This document shows positions 14,052 through 23,224 of a stretch of 64,000 nt of DNA, one piece after another. The stretch's first letter is position 1; the number at the start of each line of letters is the position of its first letter. The notes below the pieces were generated by a model. The model saw nothing but the letters and a program-made list of their open reading frames with translations, did not search any database and had not been told where the DNA came from. The position numbers were made by a program, and so were the translations under genes. Source of the stretch: Hoplostethus atlanticus. Its lineage: Eukaryota; Chordata; Actinopteri; Trachichthyiformes; Trachichthyidae. The DNA lies in contig JAXDDX010000014.1 of assembly GCA_034670405.1 (NCBI GenBank), positions 4,969,001 to 5,033,000 on the forward strand, in the 5' to 3' direction.

Positions 14052-16852
14052 ACACACACACACAAACTCTCTCAGTACCAAAGTAATGCATGTGCCTTAT
14101 GGATTTAGCTATTAATGTCAGCAATTAGGTTGTTTCCAGTTGAGAAAAGTCAAAATATCAGATAGTCCAAATGTAACTTAATTAAAATAATAAGTGTACT
14201 CGATATCACCGAGCTACTTCTGGTAAGTGAACGCACCAACCCAGAGCTGCTCATGCTTGTGTGACTTCTACCTTACCACCTGGTGTATCAGTGCACACTG
14301 CGTTTCCCTTATTCAGGGCTCTTGGGGCTTGGGGCATAAAGAGTGTAAATCCATAAGCACTGCACATTGCAAAAAGCATACTAGCCATAACCTTACCAAC
14401 CAACCAACCACCACACAGAGCCTGACTCTTATAGTGGCCAATAGTAACAAACCAATTTGACATATGAAATGAATGGCAAATTGAACTGGTGATTAAGCTC
14501 TGTGTGTTTAGAGATCACAGAAAAGGCATGGGAGAGACTCGGCTGTCTGGGAGAACAGCAGTGACCAGTGTGTACTTTATAGCCTAGATAATTAAGATTA
14601 ATTATGATTTGTTTGTATTTGATAGTCTATAAATATCTACAAACATCTTGTCAAATTAGAATTTTCCAATATCCTCAAAGCAAAGAACTGGCAGAAATCT
14701 ATCTGGAGGTTTGATTAAAATAGTTTGTCATTGTGTCATTTGCTCCATGAGTTTTCAAGTCCAATGAATGTGAACAATTTGCACAATCTGCACAATCTGA
14801 CATGCATAGATTTCTTCATGAAACAAAATTGGCAATTTAAATTTAAGTTTTGCTTTGAGTAAAAAAATACACCGTGGAACTGATTTTACCTGTATGTAGC
14901 AATAGAAGAAATGTCTCACTGTTTTGGAAACTTAAGTGTTTACCTTAATTTACTTGATTTACTTTTTCCCTATTCATTCACATCAGCAACTTTCAGTTTC
15001 TCTTTCCAATTAGTTTTTTTCTTTGCCCTCTACTGCACCTTTTACTCTTGTTGTCAACTCTGTTTCTGGTGGGTGTGGTTCTCTCTCCTAATGAATGCCT
15101 TCTTTTTCTAACTTCCTCCCACTTCTCTCAGGAGAATCAAAAGAGTGCCTTGGAGCGCCTGTACTCTGGAGACCCAGCCCAGCAGCAAGCGAGGGGAAAG
15201 ATGAGCGCCGATGAGCAGCTGGAGAGGATGAAGAGGCACCAGAAGGCCCTCGTCCGCCAGCGCAAACGCACCCTGAGTCACGGAGACCGCCATGCCTCTT
15301 CGTCAACACGCACCTCCACCTCCTCCTCCTCCGCACGCCCACTCTCAGCAGACTTGGGCTCAGTATGTTACTAGAGCAGTATCACACGTCACACTCGCAT
15401 GCATGACGACAGCCCGAACCGTGAATGGCGATCTAGCGATGCATGCCCTCACAAATTGTAGCAGGTCTTTTGTACCTGCTGCTTAACATAGGACAGTTGA
15501 TTTGATAGCAGTACATGAGACTGGAGATGAGAGACGTGGTGCGGTGTGGTATCCATGTGGCTCTACCTGGTCCTAATGTCATGCATGTTATTTTGAGCTT
15601 TGCATGAGGACAGATAAAACAGTGACTTATTATGAAGTTGAAATAATGGAATTTACAATGAATAGTGACGATGATACCCACAGAAGAGGAATCACAAATG
15701 ATATATCTTGCAAGGTTAAACTCACTAACACAGTAATCAATAACCTTTTATGCCATATGCCTCTCATTCATCATTTTTTGATATTATTTTTTACATGTTT
15801 CATTTTTACAGTTATAGACCCTAATGTTCCTCCATGCATACTCTCACCTCTCCTCACTTTCCATTTCTCTGCTGCTGCTGCTTCACTCTGACACTATGTT
15901 AAGTCGTCAATTCCATCCTACTATCTTCCCTACGTGTGACATATGCTTTCAGAAGAGTGCCTGGGAGTTTGCCCACAGTCCCATCCCTCTACTAGTGCGG
16001 ATACTAATGCCCTCTTCTCCAATGAAATGCTACTGCTGTCTCTAACCGGGCCTCATTGTGCTGCTCTCAAACAACATTCCTCGCTGTTACTCTAGTTTGT
16101 TTGTTCTGTGTCTGTGTGTGTGTGTGTGTGTGTGCCCACATGTCATGGCATACTATTAACCTCTCTACTGACTGAAATATTCACATACACTGAGCAATAC
16201 GTATCTAACCCTACCTATCTAAATCTCATCATCACATTTTTGCAGCAATTTTATTTGCAATTCCATGAGGACGAAGAGAGTCTGGGTCCTTGTGGATTGG
16301 GGCCTATGGCAGTCCCAATCCCTATTACTTCTAGTCTTTGTAAACTGAAGCATAGCCTTATATTTAAATAGTACTAATGTGTGTGACATCAATTTCATAT
16401 CAAATCACAAAGTGATTTCAGTGTCAGTTTCAGTGTCTTTGTTTTTATCTGCTAATAGGTCATTTAGTTTTTCATATGTGGATGTTTGCAAATAAGAAAT
16501 AAACATTTTTCTAATGAACACATTGCCATGTTTTTTATTCATTACTATTGTTTTCTAAATACATATAGTGATCCCTGCAATGTTGTATTATCTATTTTTT
16601 ATTTTTTTTGTCAATGCACAGTAATGCCTGGGCCCCACACACATTTTGTGAGAAAATGGATTTTCCTATCTTCTCTGTTTCAGTGGCATTTTCCTGTCCT
16701 CCTTATCACTGTGCTAGAAGGTGCACAGCATGCTTGAGAGCTTTCAATTATGTATATACATATATATACATATATATATAAACATGCATATTCTTCTATG
16801 CATGCTCTCTCTTTTTTTTCATTTATTTTTCTCACCCATGCATGCAGTCACC

Positions 16853-16887
<35 letters not shown>

Positions 16888-19800
16888 AGACACCCACAGT
16901 GCAGCCTTTTAAAACGTGCTACGATATGATAAGTGATAACTACTGTGTTTTTCCAAGTGGATGTGCTTGTTACATGGAATCATGTGTGGAGGAAAGTGAA
17001 GCAAAACAATTTCACTTTTACTTGATAACCAAAGACCAATTGATGGGATCATCCTTTGATTCACAGTTGTTGTTTTCTGTGTGCCTCGTCCAGTGGAGGA
17101 GAGAACAAGAGTTTGACCTGCAGTTGCTGGAGCGGGCCGTTCAGGGGGAGGAGGAGCGGGGAGTCCGGAGCGTCCAGGGAGAGGAAAGACCTGCCGAGCA
17201 CAGGGAGAGACCCCGCTCACACTCTGATGAATGGCTGACCTTCCGTTTCCTGGCCACAACGCCTCCCGCCCACGAGGTCGACCTGGAACCACTAGACTAT
17301 GACCTGGACCTCAACAAAGAGGTACAGTAAATTACCTTTGTCTCAGTAGAGATACAGCTGATGACCTTAATGTCAACAAAGAAATAGAATAAATAACCTT
17401 GGCCTCAACAAAAAGATTCAGCTAGCTGCCTTGGCCTCGACCAAGCAGGAAAGTGTGGTTAAAGTACATTGTACTCTATATGGCATCAAATACTGTCTGA
17501 ACTTTCACTGTTGTAGCTAAAACGAGCTACAACTTAGTTACAACAATATCCAGCTAGCAAAGCAGCTTGGGGTTGTAGTGTTGATTCAGTCTTCAAGTGT
17601 TGAAGCTAACAAACATGTCAGGATCAGGTGGCACCAGTCAAGCACAGCTGGGTGCCAAGCAAATGTCAGGAAAGTTGCTAGTTACAGCGGGGCTCTCTCG
17701 CTGACAGTGGTGCAACACACAATTAATATTTGACTCTATTTAAAATGAACCATAATGGCCATAGTGTAAACAAGATAATGTGTGTGTTTACTGAAAAACA
17801 ATGATTGACGCTGCAGCTAGCTAGACACCCTGATAGATAAAGGGGTTTTAGCCTCCACATCATACATTATTTTTCAATAAAATTGTTAAGGAGATAAAAT
17901 ATAATTTGAGTGCAGGAATTCAAGCTGTGCACCAACCACAGATTCCAGTATTTTTGCTAGGAGAGAGAGATCATTTATTAATAGGTCTATAATTACTAAG
18001 GACAGTGTGATCTCCCCCTTTTAACAAAGCAATAATCAGCAGTTTCTTCCAAATTCTTCATTAGATTCAAGAGTCAGATTGAAAACATAGTTTAGACGTT
18101 CAGCTATGGTATTGGCTGCCATTTTCAGAAACTCACTGTTGAGATGATCTGGAACAGCAGGCTTTTTGGGGTCCAAACCTTTAAGGGTCTTGAGACCCTC
18201 CTGTACTGTAAAGGATGCATTCCATGTGCGTTCCTCAACATGGGGCTGCACAGGCAAGGTAGATGAGACAGTATCAAACAGAACCAGAGGATACAAAGTG
18301 CTCATGAAAACACTTGACATTTCAATGTTATTATATACAGCAATACGATCTTTGAACACATGAGGGTTATTTAGGGAGTTGTAATTTGCAGACAGTGACT
18401 TGATGACTTTCTAAATTGTGGGGTGATTGTTTAGATTATCTGTGGTGAAGACAGGTAAAAATTCTGATTTGGCGTCCTTGATAAGATAAGTACATTTGTT
18501 TTTAAGTCAGAAAGGGCCTACAACAGCCAGCCACAGTCATACTTCAATATTCAAAGCCATAAATTCCGGTTGTTTAAGGATAGACTCAGATGCCAACATA
18601 GTGACATGATATTTTGCCCTCACGTAAACAGCAGCACCTCCATCTGTTTTTGGTAAATCAGTGCGATACACATTGTAGCCATTAATGGAGATTTCCCTTG
18701 CATGAAGTGAACGGCTCAGCCATGTTTTAGAACACACCACTACATCTGCATCAGCAGATTTCAAATTCACACCATATCTATTTTGATTGCAGAACGTACA
18801 CATTCATATAAATCAAACTACAAGAGAAAAATCTGGCATCTCAGATTGGAGTTGTTGAATGATGACTGAAAATTTGAGATTTAAGATTTCTCAGAAATGA
18901 CAAAGCAGTCATTCAAAACAAAGAGGGTTTGGAGGCGAAGAAAATGACGTGCAGGCAGTCTTGTGCCAGGCATATGGGCTATTGCCCATTTTGCTTGCCG
19001 GTCTCTCCTCTAAAAACACTCAACCTGTGGCAAGACAAATAGCAGTATTTACTCACCTAGCAAAGTTCGTCCTTGCCAGAATCTCAAAATGCTAAACGTC
19101 CAATCAAGGCTAAAAGAAGTTTCATTTTCATTGTTTTGTTGAGCAGGTGGTGTAGAGTGTGGTTATTTTTGTAGCTAAAAGAGGAAGGCGATGTCAGCAA
19201 TCAAGCGGTGTTAAGCAGAAGCACACCGTGGGAATGAGTAAAAGTCTAAATAATTAGCTTCTGCTCCCTTCAGATGGAGCCCGATCTCAGCGTCTCAGAT
19301 GTTATGTGAACTAAAATGATATAGTAATATATTTTGGTGCACATTATGAAAGAAAAAACACCAAATATTTTTTTGTGTAGCTGTCCAAGCCTCAGAAGGT
19401 GTTAATCCCAGAGCGCTATGTGGACTCAGAGCCTGAAGAGCCCCTCAGTCCTCAGGAGGTGGAGGATCGCCATCGTAAAGTGGAGCGCATCAAGAGCATC
19501 CTGGCCAAGTCCAGGTAAAACACCTGCATTCCTGAGTGTCTGTGATAGACTGTTGATTCCAAGGTGGCAAGGCGGCCTGGTAGTTAGAGAGGCCGTCCTT
19601 TAACCAATCATCCACCTTGCTGAAATGGCTGTGACAAGAACCTCCTGAAAGGAATCAATAATATCACATTATTTTTTATTATTAGTAGTGCATTATGTAT
19701 ATCCCGTGTCAATTTGGTGTTTTGTTTGTATGTGCATGTGACAGCGTGCAAAACCTAGCACCAACAGTGTCTACGGACAAGCCAGAGGTCGACTCAGCTC

Positions 19801-20518
19801 TGCAGGAGCAGGAGAGGATCATCACCATGTCCTATGCTCTCGCCTCAGAGGCCTCCCTCAAGAGCAAGCAGGTTGCAGGTTGGTCGGTCATGCCATTCCA
19901 TATAATTCTGTGGACTTTTGACTGAGTGCTTGAGTATTCCATCTTTGTTTTATAAATGGGTTCAAATTCAAGTATGACAACTGTTATTCCACAGAAACAC
20001 TTTCAGAAATAATTACAGTATCTGGAGGAAAAAAAACACCTACCAGCCCTGACAGTATCAGTAGAATTCTCCCGGCATCAAATTGACATCCTTTTGGTTG
20101 AAGAAGGGATATAGAGAGGGAAGCAGCCTGCTAGATTGATGGTGTAGAGATGAGAGGGGTATAGGTGCAGAGCCAAGCAATCAGGCTGTTCATTTCCTAA
20201 TAACTGAACATTATTCCTTATTACGGAAAATCTTAGGAGCTTAGATAGTCTCTAATTGCAATCCGTGTAGAATCTTTCAGATAGGGGAGGAATCTCTTGA
20301 TGAGGCCATTTTGTGTGCTGATCAATGACCCAGTCAAACTATGCTCCGGCTCTCCCTCTGTATCCCATAGCTGCTTCTTTGAACGTAGCTCTGAACCTGC
20401 ATAAAAGACACTCTGCTCACTTTTCATCTCTTTCATACTCTACAGCAGGCAGGCAAGTTCATTTTCACAGTAGCAGCCGCAGATCGTCAGATGAGTCTGT
20501 CTGTCTCTCTCGCTCTCG

Positions 20519-20554
<36 letters not shown>

Positions 20555-21997
20555 TGCATGCACACATATAAATCTGTCACACACAGTAACACTCAAGCTG
20601 TCAGCGTGTGAGGAAGCTTAATATGCACAGTGAAGCAAAGTCAACAATTATAACATTATTTCCAGCATCGAGAAATGTCAGAGAATATAACTTGTGGCAT
20701 CTTGTCAGTAGAGTCTGAATCAATGACTTCTCTGCCTTTGGTGTAAAAGTAAGGTACGCTGGTGCACTTTCACATCCCTGAAGTAAAAGAAGAATCTTTT
20801 CCAAGGTATTATGCATGAGCGACTTCAATAATGCCAACATAAAAGCAGAAATGGGCTGCATTTCTATTACATATATTCAAAAGATGTTTTTAATCATGTT
20901 TTTCAATTAACTAAGTCTAAATGAAATAATAATTACAGTATTTTATAATTATTGAATTATCTTTAATAAATTATCTTGTAATTTGAAGATAAAAAAGATA
21001 GATGTTCATAAGATTTTTGTTTTTTCATTTTTTATTTTCATGTTCAAAATATACTGCTGCTGTGCAGGAGATATTTACTGTCAATATGACTTTCTCTTAA
21101 CCACACGCCTTGAAATCATGGGGTATTCAGGTTCTTAAATATGTCAAATTAAAGTGCATATCCCATATATATATATATACATATACTTTAACACAGTGGG
21201 CCTAACTGATTTTGTAGAAGAAAAATCAACAAATCATTCTTATACCGTATGGTTTAGAAAGAATAACCGGAAATAAGGGAGGGAACTAGGACGCATATCT
21301 TTCTAACACTATCATTATAGTCATGAAATCAGATACGATTCACTTTAGTTGCTTGCACCTATTGCTAATATAAAATACACATAGACTCTTTTCATGAGCA
21401 CACGTCTGCATCAGTGTTATGTGACCGACAGGTTGGAAAAGACTCATTTAGAGAAACTATTTGTCATCTGAGATTTTACTCAGCTTCCTGGTCTTATACC
21501 TTTAGAGTTCTGCTCATTGATGTTTTTACACTTTGAATTTGTATGTTTGTGACAGTTATGCTTTCATTATTTCAAAGCAGTATTTTCTGTATTTTTAAAT
21601 ATTCAATGCGTGTATTTTCAACTTTTAAACTGATATATTTATTGAGAACATCTTTCAGTACTGGTTGTGAATGGCACACAAAACACAGCAGGTGAAAACG
21701 GTGAACATAGCTTAATCACTGTCATGGTTGTGTGTTACCGTTTCAAAGAAAGTGGGTGTTGCCTCTGTCCACCGCCCAGCTCCAGTGGCCGTGTCGTGCG
21801 TCTCCTTTGACTAATGACCAATGTCGTTTTCTCCCTCTTCCTCTTTCTTTCCCTCTGTCGGCTCCTCTCTAGTTCCACCACAGGCTAACATCCCTGCTCC
21901 TCCTCTCCCACCCCCTCCTCCGCCTCCTCCTCTTCCTCCTGTATCTCTGGCGCCTCCCTCCCCTCTAAGCAACGGAATTCACTACACGTTTGTCTAA
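1392..21997 (+). CDS. plekha7: plekha7, C-terminal two thirds (19 exons, spliced)
   Basis: PLEKHA7 is a cytoplasmic scaffold of the zonula adherens. Family knowledge: it binds p120-catenin through its middle region, CAMSAP3/Nezha and paracingulin through its C-terminal half, and PDZD11 through N-terminal WW domains. The exons give about 1068 codons; WW and PH domains are upstream of the window. Diagnostic blocks in order: EKHVQRKTTLAQVEHW, LPSDYKYAHDRLSHF, WQLYEWQQRQQFRHGSPTAP, PRSISVPPSP, HTVSAPSLHGK, DDTYIQLKKDLEYLDLK, RPVKIAESDADV, LWRIEDVIAGLS, VIRHTSVRGLKRQSDERKRD, ALERLYSGD, LERMKRHQKALV, SYALASEASLKSKQVA. Blocks such as AQVEHW and RHTSVRGLKRQSDERKR point to PLEKHA7 rather than PLEKHA5 or PLEKHA6. 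All splice junctions are GT/AG and keep phase. The 3' end shows three alternative termini. Whether this is the a or b teleost copy cannot be told here. Confidence 0.93.
2088..2625 (+). CDS. plekha7: plekha7 exon with the YKYAHDR / WQLYEWQQRQQF block and p120-binding region
   Basis: Acceptor ctctttcctcctcag, donor GTAGGA at 2626. The first T completes Ser with the preceding AG, then 179 in-frame codons, ending phase 0. It contains YNLPRRTPPLKPK, YQSLPKTP, LPSDYKYAHDRLSHFRMS, WQLYEWQQRQQFRHGSPTAP and PRSISVPPSPCEVPPSIP, then RPHTPSDRVTVRP. The second half corresponds to the region reported to bind p120-catenin in human PLEKHA7. It is the largest coding exon in the window and proline/serine rich at its 3' end. 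Confidence 0.93.
2626..5899 (+). other. plekha7 intron
   Basis: 3.3 kb without a recognisable exon or transposon. The part around 4600-5640 has mixed composition with CpGs and could hold conserved regulatory sequence. Open frames near 4584-5048 are chance frames through CA-rich sequence. Confidence 0.6.
5900..5983 (+). CDS. plekha7: plekha7 exon, RRSMPAMGYITHTVSAPSLHGK
   Basis: 28 codons, phase 0 at both ends. Acceptor tgtttctctacag; donor GTATGA at 5984. The peptide ERRSMPAMGYITHTVSAPS is near-identical to the vertebrate family. Followed either by the exon at 6599 or directly by the exon at 7720; both joins are in frame. Confidence 0.93.
6599..6733 (+). CDS. plekha7: plekha7 phase-0 cassette exon, PEELTLLLIQLRR
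   Basis: 45 codons open from the acceptor ggctggctacag to the donor GTCAGG at 6734, phase 0 on both sides, so inclusion or skipping keeps frame. The start PEELTLLLIQLRRHQAKMA matches a block known from PLEKHA5/6 (PEELTLLLIxLRRQQA), predicted helical. The rest, with HLQHHQHNG, is His/Gln rich. The polypyrimidine tract is poor, which fits regulated inclusion. Confidence 0.85.
7720..7773 (+). CDS. plekha7: plekha7 micro-exon, ADDTYIQLKKDLEYLDLK
   Basis: 18 codons, phase 0 at both ends, donor GTGGGC at 7774. It encodes the start of the coiled-coil region and is almost identical to mammalian PLEKHA7. The acceptor (ctcacttaaag) is a weak match. Confidence 0.9.
7774..9519 (+). other. plekha7 intron with a poly(G) run
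   Basis: Pyrimidine-rich just after the donor (7800-7930); a G homopolymer at about 8431-8443; a T run near 8689-8700. No exon recognised. Confidence 0.6.
9520..9588 (+). CDS. plekha7: plekha7 exon, RPVKIAESDADV
   Basis: 23 codons, phase 0, acceptor ggggcatttcag, strong donor GTAAGT at 9589. Encodes VTGRESLKERPSRPVKIAES followed by DAD; the VKIAESD core is a family block that links the first helix to the coiled coil. Confidence 0.92.
9589..10737 (+). other. plekha7 intron
   Basis: AT-rich unique sequence; no gene, mobile element or repeat recognised. Confidence 0.6.
10738..10818 (+). CDS. plekha7: plekha7 coiled-coil exon, LCEQDKILQELE
   Basis: 27 codons, phase 0. Acceptor gttttttcttctttag is strong; donor GTTTTG at 10819 is weak. 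Encodes VKLSQLCEQDKILQELEASI then RTLKEDK, with heptad-like leucines. Confidence 0.9.
10963..11112 (+). CDS. plekha7: plekha7 coiled-coil exon, QMEQYHDQPAHAEKIAYQQ
   Basis: 50 codons, phase 0, donor GTAAGA at 11113. Encodes DKLESVLDVSHQQMEQYHDQ, then PAHAEKIAYQQRLLQEDVVH and IRADISQVST, matching the PLEKHA7 coiled coil. A second AG 27 nt upstream (10935) would add an in-frame stop, so 10963 is the productive start. Confidence 0.93.
11113..12129 (+). other. plekha7 intron with a possible DNA-transposon remnant
   Basis: A short (TA)n at about 11156-11175 is followed from about 11195 by GGGTGCTTTTACACCTGAC and GAGAACC motifs. These resemble Harbinger-type elements with a 'cttttacacctg' start. 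No matching opposite terminus was found, so this is a weak call. Confidence 0.3.
12130..12231 (+). CDS. plekha7: plekha7 coiled-coil exon, EMENAWNEYRRLERDVDWL
   Basis: 34 codons, phase 0, acceptor gtgtcctgtag, donor GTCTGT at 12232 (a weak U1 match). EMENAWNEYxxLExDV is a strict family block. The following 211-bp intron has unusual AC/GT repeats. Confidence 0.93.
12232..12442 (+). other. AC/GT-paired short intron of plekha7
   Basis: A 211-bp intron with a weak donor (GTCTGT). (AC)10 lies at 12266-12285 and an uninterrupted GT run at 12369-12423 passes into GCGT repeats ending at the acceptor AG (12441-12442). There is no polypyrimidine tract. The AC and GU tracts can base-pair in the pre-mRNA and bring the splice sites together. 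Confidence 0.85.
12443..12554 (+). CDS. plekha7: plekha7 coiled-coil exon, LWRIEDVIAGLSSSKANYK
   Basis: 37 codons plus one base; donor GTGAGA at 12555. Encodes QEKAQIRKELWRIEDVIAGL, the end of the coiled coil, then SSSKANYKVTISSLTNP. The acceptor AG at 12441-12442 is reached directly by GCGTGC repeats with no pyrimidine tract. An alternative start 3 nt later (after cag) would drop one Gln. Confidence 0.92.
12794..12993 (+). CDS. plekha7: plekha7 Ser/Pro-rich exon
   Basis: Begins with two bases completing Glu, then RKFVPSVSV and LEVRLSQQP; ends phase 0 at the strong donor GTGAGT (12994). Low-complexity Ser/Pro sequence, about 67 codons. The start ERKFVP and the LEVRL motif have counterparts in mammalian PLEKHA7; the middle is divergent. 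Confidence 0.88.
13175..13366 (+). CDS. plekha7: plekha7 proline-rich exon, VIRHTSVRGLKRQSDERKRD
   Basis: 64 codons, phase 0 at both ends, donor GTGCGT at 13367. Encodes EDVPPRPPLPQLYSPDEHPP, then AVPPLPRET, a candidate SH3/WW ligand stretch, followed by the nearly invariant basic block RHTSVRGLKRQSDERKRDRE. That block is one of the best identifiers of PLEKHA7. Confidence 0.95.
13449..13566 (+). CDS. plekha7: plekha7 exon, VELRPFLSEPELL..YQTLPSRG
   Basis: 39 codons plus one base, acceptor ctctgtaacccag, donor GTAAGA at 13567. SEPELL and GYQTLPSRG match the mammalian SEPELA..RYQTLPGRG arrangement. Confidence 0.92.
13771..13862 (+). CDS. plekha7: plekha7 exon, SSRLIQSSNISSYVTLRR
   Basis: Two bases complete Gly, then 30 codons ending AVGLK, phase 0; donor GTGAGG at 13863. 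SRLxQSSxIxxYVTLRR is conserved. Confidence 0.92.
13982..14064 (+). repeat. (CA)n with CGCA variants, in plekha7 intron
   Basis: About 83 bp of CA with interspersed CGCA units inside intron 13863-15131. The rest of that intron shows nothing recognisable. Confidence 0.9.
15132..15362 (+). CDS. plekha7: plekha7 exon, ALERLYSGD..LERMKRHQKALV
   Basis: 77 codons, phase 0, acceptor cacttctctcag, donor GTATGT at 15363. Encodes SALERLYSGDPAQQQARGKM, SADEQLERMKRHQKALVRQR, a Ser/Thr-rich stretch and LSADLGS. If the donor is not used, translation continues V-C-Y-stop (15363-15374). Confidence 0.94.
15363..15374 (+). CDS. plekha7: plekha7 readthrough terminus (VCY, stop)
   Basis: Reading through the donor GTATGT gives codons GTA TGT TAC TAG, so a transcript that retains the intron or polyadenylates in it would end ..ADLGSVCY. 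From memory the shorter human PLEKHA7 isoform ends in ..GDLGSVC at this same point, which suggests a conserved alternative end. I see no clear poly(A) signal immediately downstream. Confidence 0.5.
   Translation, partial: VCY
15363..17093 (+). other. plekha7 intron with (TG)n and (CA)n
   Basis: Contains (TG)n at about 16114-16134, a TA/CATA tract at 16749-16783 and (CA)n at 16857-16881. The TG and CA tracts are complementary but well away from both splice sites. No exon is convincing; a frame after an AG near 15953 is not supported by known family sequence. Confidence 0.6.
17094..17321 (+). CDS. plekha7: plekha7 exon, WRREQEFDLQLLERAVQGEE
   Basis: 76 codons, phase 0, acceptor gtgcctcgtccag, donor GTACAG at 17322. 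WRREQEFDLQLLERA and EVDLEPLDYDLDLNKE match the long isoform of the family; the Glu/Arg-rich middle is lineage specific. The exon end lies in a decayed 32-bp tandem repeat that continues into the intron. Confidence 0.92.
17311..17453 (+). repeat. decayed ~32-bp tandem repeat spanning a splice donor
   Basis: Units begin at 17311, 17343, 17373, 17405 and 17437 with the pattern TCAACAAAGA...ACCTTGG. The first unit contains the last bases of the exon and its GT donor at 17322; in later units the GT is changed. Confidence 0.65.
17905..18830 (-). mobile_element. LINE fragment (endonuclease plus reverse-transcriptase start), inactive
   Basis: On the minus strand, from 18803 downwards, the peptide has DADVVVCSKTWLSRSLHARE then INGYNVYRTDLPKTDGGAAV, the APE-type endonuclease of a non-LTR retrotransposon. 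A linker follows, then LKGLDPKKPAVPDHLNSEFL (18359-18036) and LLKGGDHTVLSNYRPI near 18000, the start of the reverse transcriptase. Stops and frame breaks occur, and the catalytic half of the RT is absent. The style fits the L2/CR1/Jockey group. It is inserted antisense in the plekha7 intron 17322-19380. Confidence 0.85.
19381..19514 (+). CDS. plekha7: plekha7 exon, LSKPQKVLIPERYVDSEPEE
   Basis: 44 codons plus two bases (AG), acceptor ttttttgtgtag, donor GTAAAA at 19515. KVLIPERYVDSEPEEPLSP and RKVERIKSILAKS are family blocks, predicted helical at the end. Confidence 0.93.
19745..19878 (+). CDS. plekha7: plekha7 exon, QEQERIITMSYALASEASLK
   Basis: One base completes Ser, then 44 codons to KQVA plus one base (G); donor GTTGGT at 19879. 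LQEQERIITMSYALASEAS is almost invariant in the family. The single leftover G can join either 21873 (GTT) or 24040 (GCC), giving different C-termini. Confidence 0.93.
19879..21872 (+). other. plekha7 intron with CT/CA microsatellite
   Basis: (CT)n followed by (CA)n at about 20508-20552, a short (TA)n near 21166-21180, otherwise AT-rich unique sequence. No exon recognised. Confidence 0.6.
21873..21997 (+). CDS. plekha7: plekha7 proline-rich C-terminal exon ending HYTFV
   Basis: Acceptor gtcggctcctctctag is strong. With the preceding G the frame reads VPPQANIPAPP, an L-P8-LPP run, VSLAPPSPLSNGIHYTFV and TAA at 21995-21997. T-F-V at the carboxyl end fits a class I PDZ ligand, and the proline run fits profilin, EVH1 or SH3 binding; both functions are inferred. 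A donor GTAAGG at 22011, 14 nt after the stop, joins it to the terminal exon at 24040. Confidence 0.85.
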
Positions 21998-22626
21998 TCA
22001 CAGAAATAAAGTAAGGCCTAACCGCATGTTTACGGTGCTAATGTGATCGGGGCCTTGCTAATTCTCCCTAACAAGGGGCTCCTGTGTGCTTTGCACCTCA
22101 CTGCATGCTCGCTGCTCTGTTGTGATTGTAAAGGATACACATCTTGTCTAGGTTAGAGAAGCCCTGCCTCTACTCCCATTATAATCAACAACACACACAT
22201 CTGCAGGCAGTCTGCTCATCCCACTGTGATAATTGTGTGTAAATTGTTTTTTTGTGTTTTTTTTGTAGCTCTGCCAAAATATTTATGGATGGTTGAGGCA
22301 GGAAAGGGCTGAAACAAACACGACTATTTGTAGCATTGTGTGTAATTAACAAAAGAGACACCTTTTGATTTAGCACCTTGACAGTTCAGCAGTCAGCACA
22401 GCTGCATTCCACAACACCAATTAGCCCACCATCTGTAGCCTGGTAGCAATAAGACAGAAAAGACACTAGATATCATTGCCTTTACTGCACATGCAGAAAG
22501 AAGGCCTGCGTTGTTTTACCACTGTACTGATTAACTTCCATCCATCAGCGAGTACTGCAACCGTTCAGTTTGTGTCCTGGTACTCATCGTCTGGACCATA
22601 AACCCTCCGTGAACTACTGGCTTTCC

Positions 22627-22952
22627 TAAATGTGTACTCGTTCATTCATTTGCTATACCCACTTATTCCTATTTTGGGTCAAGGGGTTGAGCCTATCCCA
22701 GCATGCACTGGGTCGAAGGCAGGGAAACACCCTTCACAGATCATCTGTCCACCACAGGCTGAACACGCAGACAGGCAAACACTCACATTCAAACCTATGG
22801 GCAAGTTTGCGCCTCCAGTTCACCTGACTTGCATGTCTTGGGAATGTGGGAGGAAACCAGAAGAAGCCCACACGAAACACGAGGAGAACATGCAAACTCC
22901 ATACAGAAAGTCGAGAACCTTGTTGCTGCGAGGCAACAGTCCTAACCACTAA
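22627..22952 (+). mobile_element. L2/Maui-type LINE 3' tail, degraded
   Basis: The ordered motifs CATTTGCTATACCCACTTAT, TTGAGCCTATCCCAGCATGC, GCATGTCTTGGGAATGTGGG, GAGAACATGCAAACTCC and GTTGCTGCGAGGCAACAGTC follow the very common fish L2-like LINE 3' region. No coding capacity. It lies in the last plekha7 intron, followed by (AC)n at about 23000-23032. Confidence 0.75.
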
Positions 22953-22995
22953 ATGTATTATTGTATTAAGTAATTACCTGCAGGGAGCTAGCATA

Positions 22996-23034
<39 letters not shown>

Positions 23035-23224
23035 CCTCACCCACCCCCACACACAGTATCAGGGGATCTGGCAAGTTGGGGCAACCAGCTACCTGTTATC
23101 TTTGACCTTTGAGCCTTCAGAATTTTTATTTATTGTTCCTGAGGGAGAACAAGAGTTCATGTGTATCTGCATGCTCTAGTATGTATAGTTTTTCTATATG
23201 TGATACATTGTCTCATTATGTAAT

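Noticed and set aside
15954-16043. Possible exon after TTTCAG with an open frame
   Set aside because: No similarity to PLEKHA7 and the flanking exons join in frame without it.
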